26,024 nucleotides of DNA, taken from positions 1-26,024 of the IMG/VR virus record IMGVR_UViG_3300037153_000163; one strand, 5' to 3'. Numbering within the stretch: position 1 is the first letter of the stretch; each line of letters opens with the position of its first letter. The stretch comes from a virus. Below the pieces are notes generated by a model. The model was not told where the DNA came from. It worked only from the letters and a program-made list of their open reading frames with translations, and made no database searches. Positions 18,394-25,548 of this stretch are shown here, one piece after another. The position numbers and the translations under genes are program-made.

Positions 18394-20262
18394 CTAGAAG
18401 ACCTGCGGGCGCGGCAGCGGCACCGGAGGTCCGCCCGCGATCACCGCTTGCACAGCCCACGCCATCGCCCGCACCAGGTCCTGCCGGACCGTGGTGTGCG
18501 GCAGCACCAGCCCACCTTCGCGTGGGGAGACCCGGCAGGAGCGGACCTGGGTGTCGAGCGCTTCCACCCCTCCGTGGGCCAGGCGCCCCTGCCGGACCAG
18601 CACCCGAGTCAACGGCAACGCGATCCGAAGGTCCGCGTTGGTCGCCTTGCCGATCGTGATGTTCGGGCACGCCTCTGCTACCGAGGCAGAAGGCAGCGAC
18701 GTGCCCGCGTACACACCCGACTCGGGGCGATCGCCGATCGTCCACGCAGCCCACGCCAGCGCGGACTCCCGATCGGTGAACTCGTCACCCCACACCAGCA
18801 CCCGCCCGTCCGGGAGCAGCCCAGCAGCGCACGCTGCGGCGCCGCGCCCAAACCAGTCCTCCACCCCAACCTGCACCGGCCCGGTCGGCAGCTGCGCGGC
18901 GAGATCCGCTGCCGCCGTCCACTCCGCTGGCTCCACCAGCGGCTCCTCGCGCGCCGAGGTGACCAGCTGTCGGCGCGGCCAGATGTTCAGGTACTGGCTG
19001 CGGAAGGACTCGATCGGGTCGTCCTCATCCGGGTCCTCCGAGACCCCCGTCTGCACCCGCGCCAACTTCGCATCCAGCAGCCGCTCACGCTGCCTCGTCC
19101 AATGCGGCGACGCGGCACGCCACGCCTCCCGATCCTCCAACCCGGTCGCACGCGGCGCCGACCACTCCATGAGCAACGTCGACCCCGGATCGGCCAGCCG
19201 GTCGATCGCCGTGGCACGACGCAACGGGAACAAGCCAGTCGCCTTCCGGTGCGCCGTCGATACCAGCCACAGCTGCGGATCAACCCGATCCCCCATCGTC
19301 GGCTCCACCCCGTCCTCGACCACATCCGGCGCCACCCCCCACGCCTCATCGATCAACCCAAGCGAAGCCGGATACCCGTACACGCTGCCCCGCCCACGCA
19401 CAATCCACCGCGACTCCCCGAACTCGATCTCCTCGCTGCCGTTCTGCTCCCGAACCCGATACCCGCCACGCGCACGCGCCCACGCACGCGCCGGACGCTG
19501 AATCTGCTTGCACACCGGCAGGTCCTTCCCGGTGTGCAGCACCAGCTGCTCCTCACCGAACCGGCCCGCCTGATGCAGACGCCACGTCGCCATCCCCCGC
19601 ATCGCCCACGACTTCCCCACCTGACGCGGCGTCGACACGTCCACCTCCAGCCACACCAGCCGCCCATCGACGTCGTGCTCCAGAGTCCGCACCATCACCA
19701 GTTGCTGCCACCACCGCAGCCGAATCCCAGCCTCCGACCGCAACCACCCGATCGCCTCCGCGCCATACGAACCCACCGCCTCCGGATGCGGACCCGACAT
19801 CAGGCGCGGCCACGCACCCGACTCAGGCACCACCCGCAGCTCCGCCAACCACGGACACGCATCCCACACCGAATCCGCTGGCCCAGCACACGACGGCTCC
19901 TCCTCGACCGTGTCCAGCGGGTTCACCCCGAGACCGCGCGAGAGGGTACCTAGGGGGGGTACATCTTCGCTGGGGAGGTCATCGCGCTCGGAGTCGGCTG
20001 CCAGAAAACGGCGGGCTTGGTCGCGTCCGAGTTGCATGAGTTGGGCGCCGAGTTTGCGTCCTGCGTGTTGGTTGCAGGCGGCGTGGCTTGGTCGGGTGTC
20101 GTTGTCGGTGCCGCCGAGTGCGAGGGGTGTGGTGTGGTCGAGGTCCCAGTTGTCCCAGGGTTGGATGGGTTGTCCGCAGCGGTAGCAGGGTTGGGGGAGG
20201 CGGGCTTGCCAGCGTTTGCGGCGTTGGGTCCAGGCGTGGGTGGTGGTGCGGTGGGTGGACAC
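18394..20262 (-). CDS. terL: HNH endonuclease fused to large terminase subunit
   Basis: One uninterrupted frame of 622 residues from GTG 20262 contains two normally separate packaging proteins. Residues 1-95 are an HNH domain: C26-x2-C29, DLDHTTPLALGG (H43), NDTRPSHAACNQHAG (H60, C63, N64, H66). After a linker encoded partly by seven consecutive C (19953-19959), the TerL ATPase follows, with VSTPRQVGKS (Walker A, 210-218), LGLIDEAWG (Walker B, D305-E306) and the coupling STAH (335-338). The RNase H-like nuclease starts at VGVEDWFG and continues at WGDEF. Family knowledge says HNH proteins beside TerL aid cos cleavage. GAGGAG lies about 13 bases before GTG 20262. With six C, the HNH part would end at TAG directly after the run. 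No small terminase gene was identified. Confidence 0.85.
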   Translation of the reverse strand: MSTHRTTTHAWTQRRKRWQARLPQPCYRCGQPIQPWDNWDLDHTTPLALGGTDNDTRPSHAACNQHAGRKLGAQLMQLGRDQARRFLAADSERDDLPSEDVPPLGTLSRGLGVNPLDTVEEEPSCAGPADSVWDACPWLAELRVVPESGAWPRLMSGPHPEAVGSYGAEAIGWLRSEAGIRLRWWQQLVMVRTLEHDVDGRLVWLEVDVSTPRQVGKSWAMRGMATWRLHQAGRFGEEQLVLHTGKDLPVCKQIQRPARAWARARGGYRVREQNGSEEIEFGESRWIVRGRGSVYGYPASLGLIDEAWGVAPDVVEDGVEPTMGDRVDPQLWLVSTAHRKATGLFPLRRATAIDRLADPGSTLLMEWSAPRATGLEDREAWRAASPHWTRQRERLLDAKLARVQTGVSEDPDEDDPIESFRSQYLNIWPRRQLVTSAREEPLVEPAEWTAAADLAAQLPTGPVQVGVEDWFGRGAAACAAGLLPDGRVLVWGDEFTDRESALAWAAWTIGDRPESGVYAGTSLPSASVAEACPNITIGKATNADLRIALPLTRVLVRQGRLAHGGVEALDTQVRSCRVSPREGGLVLPHTTVRQDLVRAMAWAVQAVIAGGPPVPLPRPQVF

Positions 20263-20402
20263 GGTGGGGGGTGTGCTCCTCGGGTGGTGCTGGGTGTCCG
20301 GCCCTGGGTTGAGTGTGCGTCGGGGGTGGGGTGGTTGGCCAGTGCGAGTGGGGATCGTGGTTGCTTCGCGCGCGTCGCACGTTCGGCCAGTTAGCGAGAT
20401 GA
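20263..20402. other. Gap upstream of HNH-terminase
   Basis: 140 bp without a supported gene. The plus strand is G/T-rich (many GGTG and GGGTG words), with a GC-rich cluster GCTTCGCGCGCGTCGCACG near 20364-20382. GAGGAG for the terminase start lies at about 20276. Together with the tandem repeats at 20429-20545 it is a candidate for the cos/pac region, which in relatives lies near the terminase gene. Confidence 0.35.
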
Positions 20403-20951
20403 TCACGTCTTGGGTTTCTCCGTTAGTACGTTCGTCCGTTCGTTCGTCCATTGCGGTTGGCATTGCGGTTGCGCATGCGGTTCGGTGTGCGTTGCGGATG
20501 CGGGATGCGATGCGTGTCGTGCATGCGTGATGCGATGCGGTTGGCATGGGGTCGGGTGGGTCATGGGTGGGGACCAGTTGCGGTCGGTGGGTGCGTAACG
20601 GACGGGGATGGGTTGGGTGGCGATCCACCAGTGGGCGGGGCGGGCGCCGGGTGTCTGCTCGACGGCGTCGCGCATGGTGCGGGGGAGGCGTCGGGCGAAC
20701 ATGGTCCAGGGGTAGGCGTCGCTGTCGTCGGTGACTTGGTATCGGTGGGTGGTGCGGTCGCAGTGGATGAGGTTGCTGGTCCAGCCGAGGGCGTCTCGGA
20801 TGGGGATGCGTAGGTCGGTGAGCCAGATGACGTGGCCGGTCCAGGGCATGCGCTTGCCGTCGCGGACGAGCCGGATGGCGGGGAGTAGTAGCCCGGTGTC
20901 GCCGATGGCGGCGTGGCCGTGGTGGCAGGTGTAGTGGAAGAGGTCAGGCAT
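20403..20951 (-). CDS. Conserved actinophage protein with repeat-encoded tail, unknown
   Basis: ATG 20951 overlaps the upstream stop by eight bases; no strong RBS is seen. The 182-residue frame has a clear conserved part (1-125): MPDLFHYTCHHGHAAIGDTG, LLLPAIRLVR, WTGHVIWLTDLRIPIRDALG, LIHCDRTTHRYQVTD, PGARPAHWWIATQPIPVRYA. I recognise this H-Y-T-C-x-H-G start with W-L-T-D and A-H-W-W from uncharacterised Streptomyces and phage proteins. The N-terminal H-Y-T-x-x-x-G phrase recalls ADP-ribosyltransferase-like folds, but no catalytic Glu motif could be assigned. The last 45 or so residues are low complexity (rich in H, T, P, Q) because they are read through tandem repeats, so the functional end may be earlier. 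Confidence 0.6.
   Translation of the reverse strand: MPDLFHYTCHHGHAAIGDTGLLLPAIRLVRDGKRMPWTGHVIWLTDLRIPIRDALGWTSNLIHCDRTTHRYQVTDDSDAYPWTMFARRLPRTMRDAVEQTPGARPAHWWIATQPIPVRYAPTDRNWSPPMTHPTPCQPHRITHARHASHPASATHTEPHAQPQCQPQWTNERTNVLTEKPKT
20429..20545. repeat. Imperfect tandem repeats upstream of terminase
   Basis: CGTTCGTC (20429-20436) is followed by CGTTCGTTCGTC (20437-20448). Then about eight units of 11-13 bp run from 20450 to 20545: ATTGCGGTTGGC, ATTGCGGTTGCG, CATGCGGTTCGG, TGTGCGTTGCGG, ATGCGGGATGCG, ATGCGTGTCGTG, CATGCGTGATGCG, ATGCGGTTGGC. The period close to one helical turn resembles iterons or terminase-binding sites. Confidence 0.65.
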
Positions 20952-21330
20952 CGCGGCTGCATCCGTTGGGTCCCCAGCAGTCGGGTCCGTGCCAGCGGAT
21001 GCAGGCGGCGCGTTGTGCTTCGCGGCGTTTGCCTTCGGTGACGCGGCTGGTTTGTTGGCGTAGGGCGAAGTTGTGGATGCGCCAGCCGGGTGGTTCTTGG
21101 TGCCAGAGGTCGTACTTGACGAGTAGCTGTGCGGTGCCGGTGGTGGCGTGGATGAAGGGGAGTGCGGTGGTGGGGATGCGTCCGTCGGTGTCGTGGTCGG
21201 CGGACCAGCAGATGGCGCAGATGTAGGCGGCGAAGGCTTGCCAGCGGCGTGGGCTGCGGTCGTTGAGGAGGGCGAGGATCTTGTCGTGGCTGGGGATGTC
21301 GGTGTCGATGCGGACCCAGGGCAGTGTCAT
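20944..21330 (-). CDS. Replication-type winged-helix protein (DnaD-like N domain)
   Basis: ATG 21330 follows AGGAGGTG at good spacing and overlaps the methyltransferase stop as ATGA. The 128-residue protein begins MTLPWVRIDTDIPSHDKILA, followed by RRWQAFAAYICAICWSADHD, DGRIPTTALPFIHATTGTAQ, LLVKYDLWHQEPPGWRIHNF and a basic end. The plan W-x-R-I-D-x-x-x-x-x-H-x-K, then A-x-x-x-x-W-x-x-D-G-x-I-P and W-x-I-H-x-F is that of phage replication-initiator or DnaD-like winged helices. A C-terminal CIRWHGPDCWGPNGC adds possible zinc ligands. It is the only replication-like gene noticed; helicase and primase are absent, so host enzymes may be recruited. Confidence 0.65.
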   Translation of the reverse strand: MTLPWVRIDTDIPSHDKILALLNDRSPRRWQAFAAYICAICWSADHDTDGRIPTTALPFIHATTGTAQLLVKYDLWHQEPPGWRIHNFALRQQTSRVTEGKRREAQRAACIRWHGPDCWGPNGCSRDA

Positions 21331-22016
21331 GCGAACAGCACCTCCTGCTGTAGGCGGCGGGCGGCGCGTTCGGCGTACTGCTCCTCCAGCTCGACGCCGA
21401 TGGCTTGGCGTCCGGCGTGCTTGGCGGCGGCGAGGGTGGCGCCGGATCCGGTGAATGGGTCGGCGATGGTGCCGGGTGGTGCCTTGCGGACGAGGGTGCC
21501 CATGAGCGGCAGCGGTTTGGGGGTGGGGTGTCCTTCGTCGCGTGCGTGGTGGGTGACGTGCTGGACGCGGAGGATGCTGGAGCTGCGTTTGTCGCCGTCG
21601 GTGTGCCAGCCGGGTCCGTTGACGTAGATGAGCTCGTAGGACCGTCCCCAGGGGAAGTCGGTGTTGCCCATGCCGACGTTGAGCTTGTCCCAGACGAGTG
21701 GGAACTCGCGGTAGGGGAGGGCGCCGTCGAGTCGGGCGGGGGAGCCGAAGACGGCGTACGGGCGGGTCGTGCCCCAGAGGTTCATCGCTTGGTCGCGCAC
21801 GTCGAGGTTGCTGTCCCAGGTGGGTTTGTCGTGGACGACGGCGGCGCGTGCCTTCTCGTGGCGGCGTTTGCGGGATGGGGTCTGGTTGGAGAGTTGGCTG
21901 TTGAGTCCGTACGGCGGGTCGGTGATGAGCACGTCGGCGTGGAGCCAGTCGAGGATCTGTAGGCAATCCCCGAGGTAGAGGGTGACGTAGTCGTCCTCGT
22001 AGTACGGCTCGGTCAC
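21327..22016 (-). CDS. DNA methyltransferase (N6-adenine/N4-cytosine, beta-class order)
   Basis: The frame may start at GTG 22016 (GTGA overlap with the upstream stop, chosen here) or at ATG 22028; neither has a strong RBS. The product of 229 residues has the catalytic motif IV DPPYGLNS (33-36) near the N terminus and the SAM-binding motif I DPFTGSGATLAAAKHAGRQA with IGVELEEQY near the C terminus. This is the order of beta-class amino-methyltransferases. HPTPKPLPLMGTLV before motif I is also typical. It has no restriction partner in sight, so it is probably an orphan phage enzyme protecting DNA from host restriction or marking it. The recognition sequence cannot be inferred. Confidence 0.9.
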   Translation of the reverse strand: MTEPYYEDDYVTLYLGDCLQILDWLHADVLITDPPYGLNSQLSNQTPSRKRRHEKARAAVVHDKPTWDSNLDVRDQAMNLWGTTRPYAVFGSPARLDGALPYREFPLVWDKLNVGMGNTDFPWGRSYELIYVNGPGWHTDGDKRSSSILRVQHVTHHARDEGHPTPKPLPLMGTLVRKAPPGTIADPFTGSGATLAAAKHAGRQAIGVELEEQYAERAARRLQQEVLFA

Positions 22017-22840
22017 GTGAAGCACCATCCCGAGTCGCAGCTGCCGTCGCCGTCATCGAGCGGGAGCACCGGCTGGTCGGTGTCGATGGCGTCGCGCAGC
22101 GGGATCAGCGCGCTGGAGAGCCACACCGGGGTCTTGCCTTGTTCGGCGCGGCGGGCATTGAGGGTGTCTTCGATCTCGGCGGAGGCTTCGAACAGCTCAG
22201 GGTTCTGCCGTGCGAGGTCGGCCCATGCGGCTCGGGTGTGGAAGGGGCAGAACCAACAGGCGCTCTTGGGTGGCACCGGGAGACCGGCTTCTCGGATGAC
22301 ACGGGCGCAGTCGTCGCGGCGCATCTTGAGTCCGGTGTCGTCGCCGATGCTGATGAGTGGGTAGACGACGCGTTCGTGGGGGTTGGTGCGTCGGTTGGCG
22401 GCGCGGTGGATCTCGTCCAGGCTGATGCCCATCGCGAGTGTTGCGGGGTGTTCGGTGTTGGCGCCGCGCCGTTTCAGCTCCTTGGCGATGACGCTGATCT
22501 TGAAGTCGCTGGTGCAGGATCGTCGGCCCGGTGCGCCGTCCGCGCCCATGCGGACCGGGATGCCGAGGAATCGGGAGCCGTCGCGCATCAGGCGTCCGTA
22601 GAGGGTTTCGACGCTGCCGTCGCGGCGGCGCCGGTCGAGGAGCTGCAGCTCGATGTCGTGGTCGGCGGCGTAGGGTGCGGCGACGTCGCGGACGTAGGTG
22701 AGCGTGTCGGGGTGTTCGCTGTCGTCGCCGACGTTGGCCATCAGGAAGAGCGGGTAGTCGATGCGTTGCTGTGCGGCGAGCACCAGCAGCGACGTCGACT
22801 GGATGCCTCCGCCGTAGGCGACGGCCCGCAGCTCGGTCAT
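22013..22840 (-). CDS. PAPS reductase-like PP-loop ATPase-fold protein
   Basis: ATG 22840 overlaps the RusA stop as ATGA and has GAAGG nine bases upstream; ATG 22846 is an alternative. The 275-residue protein has a PP-loop variant, AYGGGIQSTSLLVLA, near the N terminus. It continues with LFLMANVGDDSEHPDTLTYV, the RRSCTSDFKISVIAKEL motif (C-T-x-x-F-K), MGISLDEIHRA, YPLI, and a CxxC in PKSACWFCPFHTRAAW. This is the phage phosphoadenosine-phosphosulfate-reductase-like family, related to DndC. True sulfate assimilation is unlikely in a 26-kb phage; nucleotide or DNA modification is more plausible. It directly precedes and overlaps the DNA methyltransferase gene, which supports a link to DNA modification, but the reaction is unknown. 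Confidence 0.85.
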   Translation of the reverse strand: MTELRAVAYGGGIQSTSLLVLAAQQRIDYPLFLMANVGDDSEHPDTLTYVRDVAAPYAADHDIELQLLDRRRRDGSVETLYGRLMRDGSRFLGIPVRMGADGAPGRRSCTSDFKISVIAKELKRRGANTEHPATLAMGISLDEIHRAANRRTNPHERVVYPLISIGDDTGLKMRRDDCARVIREAGLPVPPKSACWFCPFHTRAAWADLARQNPELFEASAEIEDTLNARRAEQGKTPVWLSSALIPLRDAIDTDQPVLPLDDGDGSCDSGWCFT

Positions 22841-23331
22841 GTCCATTCGCCTTCGATGGGGTAGAGGCGGATGCGGACGCCGAGGTGGTCGAGCGCGTCG
22901 GGGACGGGCGTCTCGGGGTATGCCTTGCGTGAGACCACCTCGATCACTTGCGCGTCGTCGTGGAGCACGTCGGCGTCCTGGAGGGCGTCGAGGATGAGGC
23001 GGGCGAGCTTGTCGACGTCGCCTGTGCCGCCCGTTGCGGGGTGCTGTGGCGCCGTTGGGCGTGGGGTGTGGGTGTTCTTCCCGGTGCCGAAGTGTCGGGC
23101 CGGACGGGGCAGCGTGGAGGTGATCTCGACGCCGATGGGCTGGTGCTTGTCGGCCTGGTTGGGCCAGGTCGCGTGGCGTACGGCGAGGGCGACGGTGCGG
23201 CGCCATTCGTCAGTGGCGGGGTTGTCTTCGATCAGCTGGTGGCGGCGCCCGCCTCGGGTGCCGACGCACTTGAGGGACCCTTTGGGGACGGGGGTGCCGC
23301 CGATGGTGATGACGTGTTCGCGGGTGATCAT
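22837..23331 (-). CDS. rusA: RusA-like Holliday junction resolvase
   Basis: ATG 23331 overlaps the upstream stop as ATGA. In 164 residues, the RusA signature is clear: GDVDKLARLILDALQDADVL with D105 and D107, then DDAQVIEVVSRKAYP (D125, D126, K136). The N terminus, TIGGTPVPKGSLKCVGTRGG, also fits (G-x-P-x-x-K-x-R/S). RusA dimers resolve four-way junctions made by recombination; with RecT and the PD-(D/E)XK nuclease this forms a phage recombination set. Resolvases also remove branches before packaging. Confidence 0.9.
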   Translation of the reverse strand: MITREHVITIGGTPVPKGSLKCVGTRGGRRHQLIEDNPATDEWRRTVALAVRHATWPNQADKHQPIGVEITSTLPRPARHFGTGKNTHTPRPTAPQHPATGGTGDVDKLARLILDALQDADVLHDDAQVIEVVSRKAYPETPVPDALDHLGVRIRLYPIEGEWT

Positions 23332-23822
23332 GAGTCCTGCTCGCCACCGAAGGTCGCCCGGTTGTGCGAGCGCATGTATGCCACTGCGCGTTCAGCGGTT
23401 TTGTCCCAGAGGCGCGCCGCCTCGGCTGCCTCGGCTGCCTTGCGGTAGGTCATACGGACGGAGGTGTGGAAGTCCTCCTCGGTCCAATAGCGGAGAGTCT
23501 TGACCTCGCCGTCCGTGGTGCCGACCGGGAAAGCCAGGTCGAGGACCGGGTCGATGTAGGCGCCGTCTTCGGTGAAGGCGTCGAGGTAGTAGTCGACGGA
23601 TGTGCGGAGGACCTGTCGCCGGACGCGGCGGGTGTCGGTGGCAACGCTGCGGATCAGCTCGGCTGCTTCGGCACGGGTGTCGCGTTCGAAGTCGTTGAGC
23701 AGGTCGACCACGGCGTCGAGGATCGCGTCTTGAACATCGCGGGTCTTCGCGCCGTCTGGGTGTCGGGCGGTCTCGGCGTCGAGGAGTTCGAGGATCCGCG
23801 CGCGGAGTTCGTCTTCGGTCAT
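23328..23822 (-). CDS. Helical acidic phage protein, function unknown
   Basis: ATG 23822 follows GAGAGGA at seven bases and overlaps the previous stop. The 164-residue protein is mostly helical and charged (TEDELRARILELLDAETARH, VQDAILDAVVDLLNDFERDT, FHTSVRMTYRKAAEAAEAAR). The middle YLDAFTEDGAYIDPVLDLAF has a short beta section. I do not recognise a family. It lies between an HTH protein and RusA in the early operon. Confidence 0.7.
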   Translation of the reverse strand: MTEDELRARILELLDAETARHPDGAKTRDVQDAILDAVVDLLNDFERDTRAEAAELIRSVATDTRRVRRQVLRTSVDYYLDAFTEDGAYIDPVLDLAFPVGTTDGEVKTLRYWTEEDFHTSVRMTYRKAAEAAEAARLWDKTAERAVAYMRSHNRATFGGEQDS

Positions 23823-24427
23823 GGCAGGTCCTCTCGTTCGAGGACGCGGTTGAGGAAGGTGCGCGCGGCGAGGCAGCGTTCGCGGGTGAGCTGCATGCCG
23901 GTGGCGACCGTGTCCTGGTGGCGCGGGTAGAAGTCGCGGAGGAAGGTGTCGGGGGTTTGCCAGGCGAGGAGGTGGACGGCTTCGGCGACGTGGACGTTGG
24001 TGTCGCGGATGCCGCGTTCGATCTCTTCAGCTGCGCGGCGCTCGGCGGCACGCCTCTCCGCTTCGGGGGAGGGTGGTCGGTAGGTCTTCCCATCCAGCCC
24101 AACCACGTTCGAGGCAGGTGGGCCACTTGTCCCACGTGCGGCATCGCGGCGTGCGGTTCGATCGGGGACACCTAGCGCGGTACCGATGGCTCTAGTCGAC
24201 ATGCCTGCTTCGGTGAGTTCGCCGACGAGTTCGCGGCGTTGCTCGCGTGGCAGCAGACGACCCACCGCGACGGACCCGAACTCCGTTTCGCACATGTCAG
24301 CCCAGGTGCCATAGCCGAGCGCCAGCCAACCGCGCCCGTCGTACAGCTCGACCAGCCGGTCGCGGATGCCATCGACCGAGACCGAGATCTCGGCGACAAG
24401 CTCCCGCGCGCGTTCTTCAGTGATCAC
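23819..24427 (-). CDS. HTH DNA-binding protein of the actinophage ParB-like type
   Basis: GTG 24427 overlaps the previous stop as GTGA. The 202-residue product begins with a helical domain (AEISVSVDGIRDRLVELYDG, RGWLALGYGTWADMCETEF, GSVAVGRLLPREQRRELVGE). A helix-turn-helix follows at about 76-95 (MSTRAIGTALGVPDRTARRD), then NVVGLDGKTYRPP. Similar proteins in actinophages and plasmids combine an L-G-Y-x-x-W start, an HTH and a V-x-G-x-D-G-K-x-Y motif, and are often annotated as ParB-like. The N-terminal ParB nuclease box is absent. A regulatory or replication role in the early operon is more likely than partition. The C-terminal 75 residues are helical and unassigned. Confidence 0.7.
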   Translation of the reverse strand: MITEERARELVAEISVSVDGIRDRLVELYDGRGWLALGYGTWADMCETEFGSVAVGRLLPREQRRELVGELTEAGMSTRAIGTALGVPDRTARRDAARGTSGPPASNVVGLDGKTYRPPSPEAERRAAERRAAEEIERGIRDTNVHVAEAVHLLAWQTPDTFLRDFYPRHQDTVATGMQLTRERCLAARTFLNRVLEREDLP

Positions 24428-24636
24428 CAGGGCGGCGCTTCCGCTTGGGTGAACCCGACCTCCAGCGCGTTGACGTCTACGTCGACGTCTGTGACGTGGA
24501 AGTCGAGTTCGACGGTGATGGAGGCGCGGTCGCGTTCGAAGTGCAGGTCGGCGGAGAGCGCGTGGTTGGCGAGTTCGACGCCGTCGATGGTGAGGGACTT
24601 GTCGCGGATCACAACGCGGCGGGTCTCGCGGGTCAT
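24424..24636 (-). CDS. Small beta-rich early protein, unknown
   Basis: ATG 24636 overlaps the upstream stop as ATGA. The 70-residue product alternates hydrophobic and charged residues: RRVVIRDKSLTIDGVELANH, ALSADLHFERDRASITVELD, FHVTDVDVDVNALEVGF. It is predicted all-beta. The coding bases around 24470-24500 are repetitive (GACGTC and ACGTCGACG words). No family recognised. Confidence 0.6.
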   Translation of the reverse strand: MTRETRRVVIRDKSLTIDGVELANHALSADLHFERDRASITVELDFHVTDVDVDVNALEVGFTQAEAPPW

Positions 24637-24854
24637 GCGTCCTCCTCGGCGAAGCTGTCGACCAGCGCCGGGTCGAGCGTGTGCGCTGCCTGCAGGAGCC
24701 GCGCGGCCAGCTGCAGCGCGTCCATCGCCTCGGGGGTGGCGAGCACGAACGTCCCCTCGGAGGTGCGGATGCGGACCATCAACATCGGCCCACAGTCGGT
24801 CTCCTCAACGCTGATCCGGACGCGGTCGGCTTGTCCGATGAGCCGCATGGTCAC
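24633..24854 (-). CDS. Small early protein, unknown
   Basis: GTG 24854 overlaps the upstream stop as GTGA; ATG 24848 is an alternative start. The 73-residue protein has an N-terminal beta part (RLIGQADRVRISVEETD, GPMLMVRIRTSEGTFVLATP) and a helix AMDALQLAARLLQAAHTLDP with an acidic end. No recognisable motif. Confidence 0.6.
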   Translation of the reverse strand: MTMRLIGQADRVRISVEETDCGPMLMVRIRTSEGTFVLATPEAMDALQLAARLLQAAHTLDPALVDSFAEEDA

Positions 24855-25201
24855 GTCGTCTCGGGGACCAGCGACAGCTGGTCGGGGTCGTAGCCCTCGA
24901 CCTCGACCAGCGCGAACGGGATCGCCTTCCTGCCGGTGCGCTTCTCCACAGCTGCGGCGACCGCGTTGGCGATGGCGGGGTCGACCTGGTCGGCGGTGCC
25001 GAGCGGTTCGATGCGGCGTACTCGGATGGTGGGGATCAGCTCGTGGCTGTCTACGAGGTCGGTGATCTTGGAGACGTCGAACCAGATCACGGCGTACCGG
25101 ATGACGTCGGGGTTGTCGATGAGGGTGGCGGCGAGGGCGTCGACGCCGTTGGTTTCGGGGTCGCCTGGCATGGCGGACCCGAGCTTCACGAATGCGCTCA
25201 T
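24851..25201 (-). CDS. Conserved phage protein, unknown
   Basis: ATG 25201 has AGGAGA at the right distance and overlaps the upstream stop. The 116-residue alpha/beta protein contains PDVIRYAVIWFDVSKITDLV, SHELIPTIRVRRIEPLG, VDPAIANAVAAAVEKRTGRK and IPFALVEVEGYDPDQLSLV. The segment with IPTIRVRRIEPLG and the final F-x-L-V-E is shared, from memory, with small early proteins of actinophages. It has no catalytic motif. Possibly a DNA-metabolism accessory by location. Confidence 0.65.
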   Translation of the reverse strand: MSAFVKLGSAMPGDPETNGVDALAATLIDNPDVIRYAVIWFDVSKITDLVDSHELIPTIRVRRIEPLGTADQVDPAIANAVAAAVEKRTGRKAIPFALVEVEGYDPDQLSLVPETT

Positions 25202-25548
25202 GGTGTCTCCTGTGGGGTTGGGGTGGTGGTGTCGAAGAGGTGGAGCAGGTCGTCGGGGACGTCGGTGAGCAGGTCGTCGCCTGTGAGTCCGACGATGAGG
25301 ACGGGTCCGTGGAGCGGGTGCAGGGGGCGGCGTCGGGATCCGTAGAGGAGCAGCGAGACGGGGAGGTTGAGCCGGGTGTTCGCCACGAGGGACAGCTCGT
25401 CGTAGAGGATCGCGCAGCCGAGTTCGGGGAGCCGGAAGACGTCGGTTTGGCCGGTGCCGAGGACGCTGTGCAGCAGGTCGGCGCGTTCGAGGTCGAGGTC
25501 GAGGTGGCGTACCTCGCCGTCAGCGTGGAAGGCGAGCGCGCTGGTCAT
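25198..25548 (-). CDS. DUF3846-like phage protein
   Basis: ATG 25548 overlaps the recT stop as ATGA. The 116-residue protein has DLERADLLHSVLGTGQTDVF, AILYDELSLVANTRLNLPVS, HPLHGPVLIVGLTGDDLLTD and DVPDDLLHLFDT. The order L-Y-D-E, then x-N-x-x-x-x, then G-P-V-x-x-x-G-x-x-x-x-D resembles DUF3846-type phage proteins (D-E-x-x-x-x-x-x-P-x-N, then G-x-V/A-x-x-x-x). The match is moderate. Function unknown even in the family. First gene after recT in the circular order. Confidence 0.55.
   Translation of the reverse strand: MTSALAFHADGEVRHLDLDLERADLLHSVLGTGQTDVFRLPELGCAILYDELSLVANTRLNLPVSLLLYGSRRRPLHPLHGPVLIVGLTGDDLLTDVPDDLLHLFDTTTPTPQETP

Noticed and set aside
18052-19953. Long plus-strand open frame (633 codons) opposite terminase and portal
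   Set aside because: It is the mirror of GC-biased minus-strand codons; composition is Arg/Pro-rich and no motif or RBS supports it, while the minus strand encodes clear TerL and portal motifs.
20429-20545. CRISPR array or coding microsatellite
   Set aside because: Units are 11-13 bp and contiguous with no spacers; not CRISPR. Coding function cannot be excluded, but the encoded tail is low complexity.
20403-20951. ADP-ribosyltransferase
   Set aside because: An N-terminal H-Y-T phrase is suggestive, but no catalytic Glu motif or NAD-binding pattern could be placed.
22013-22840. Complete phosphorothioation (Dnd) system
   Set aside because: The protein is DndC/PAPS-reductase-like, but no DndA, DndB, DndD or DndE partner is present.
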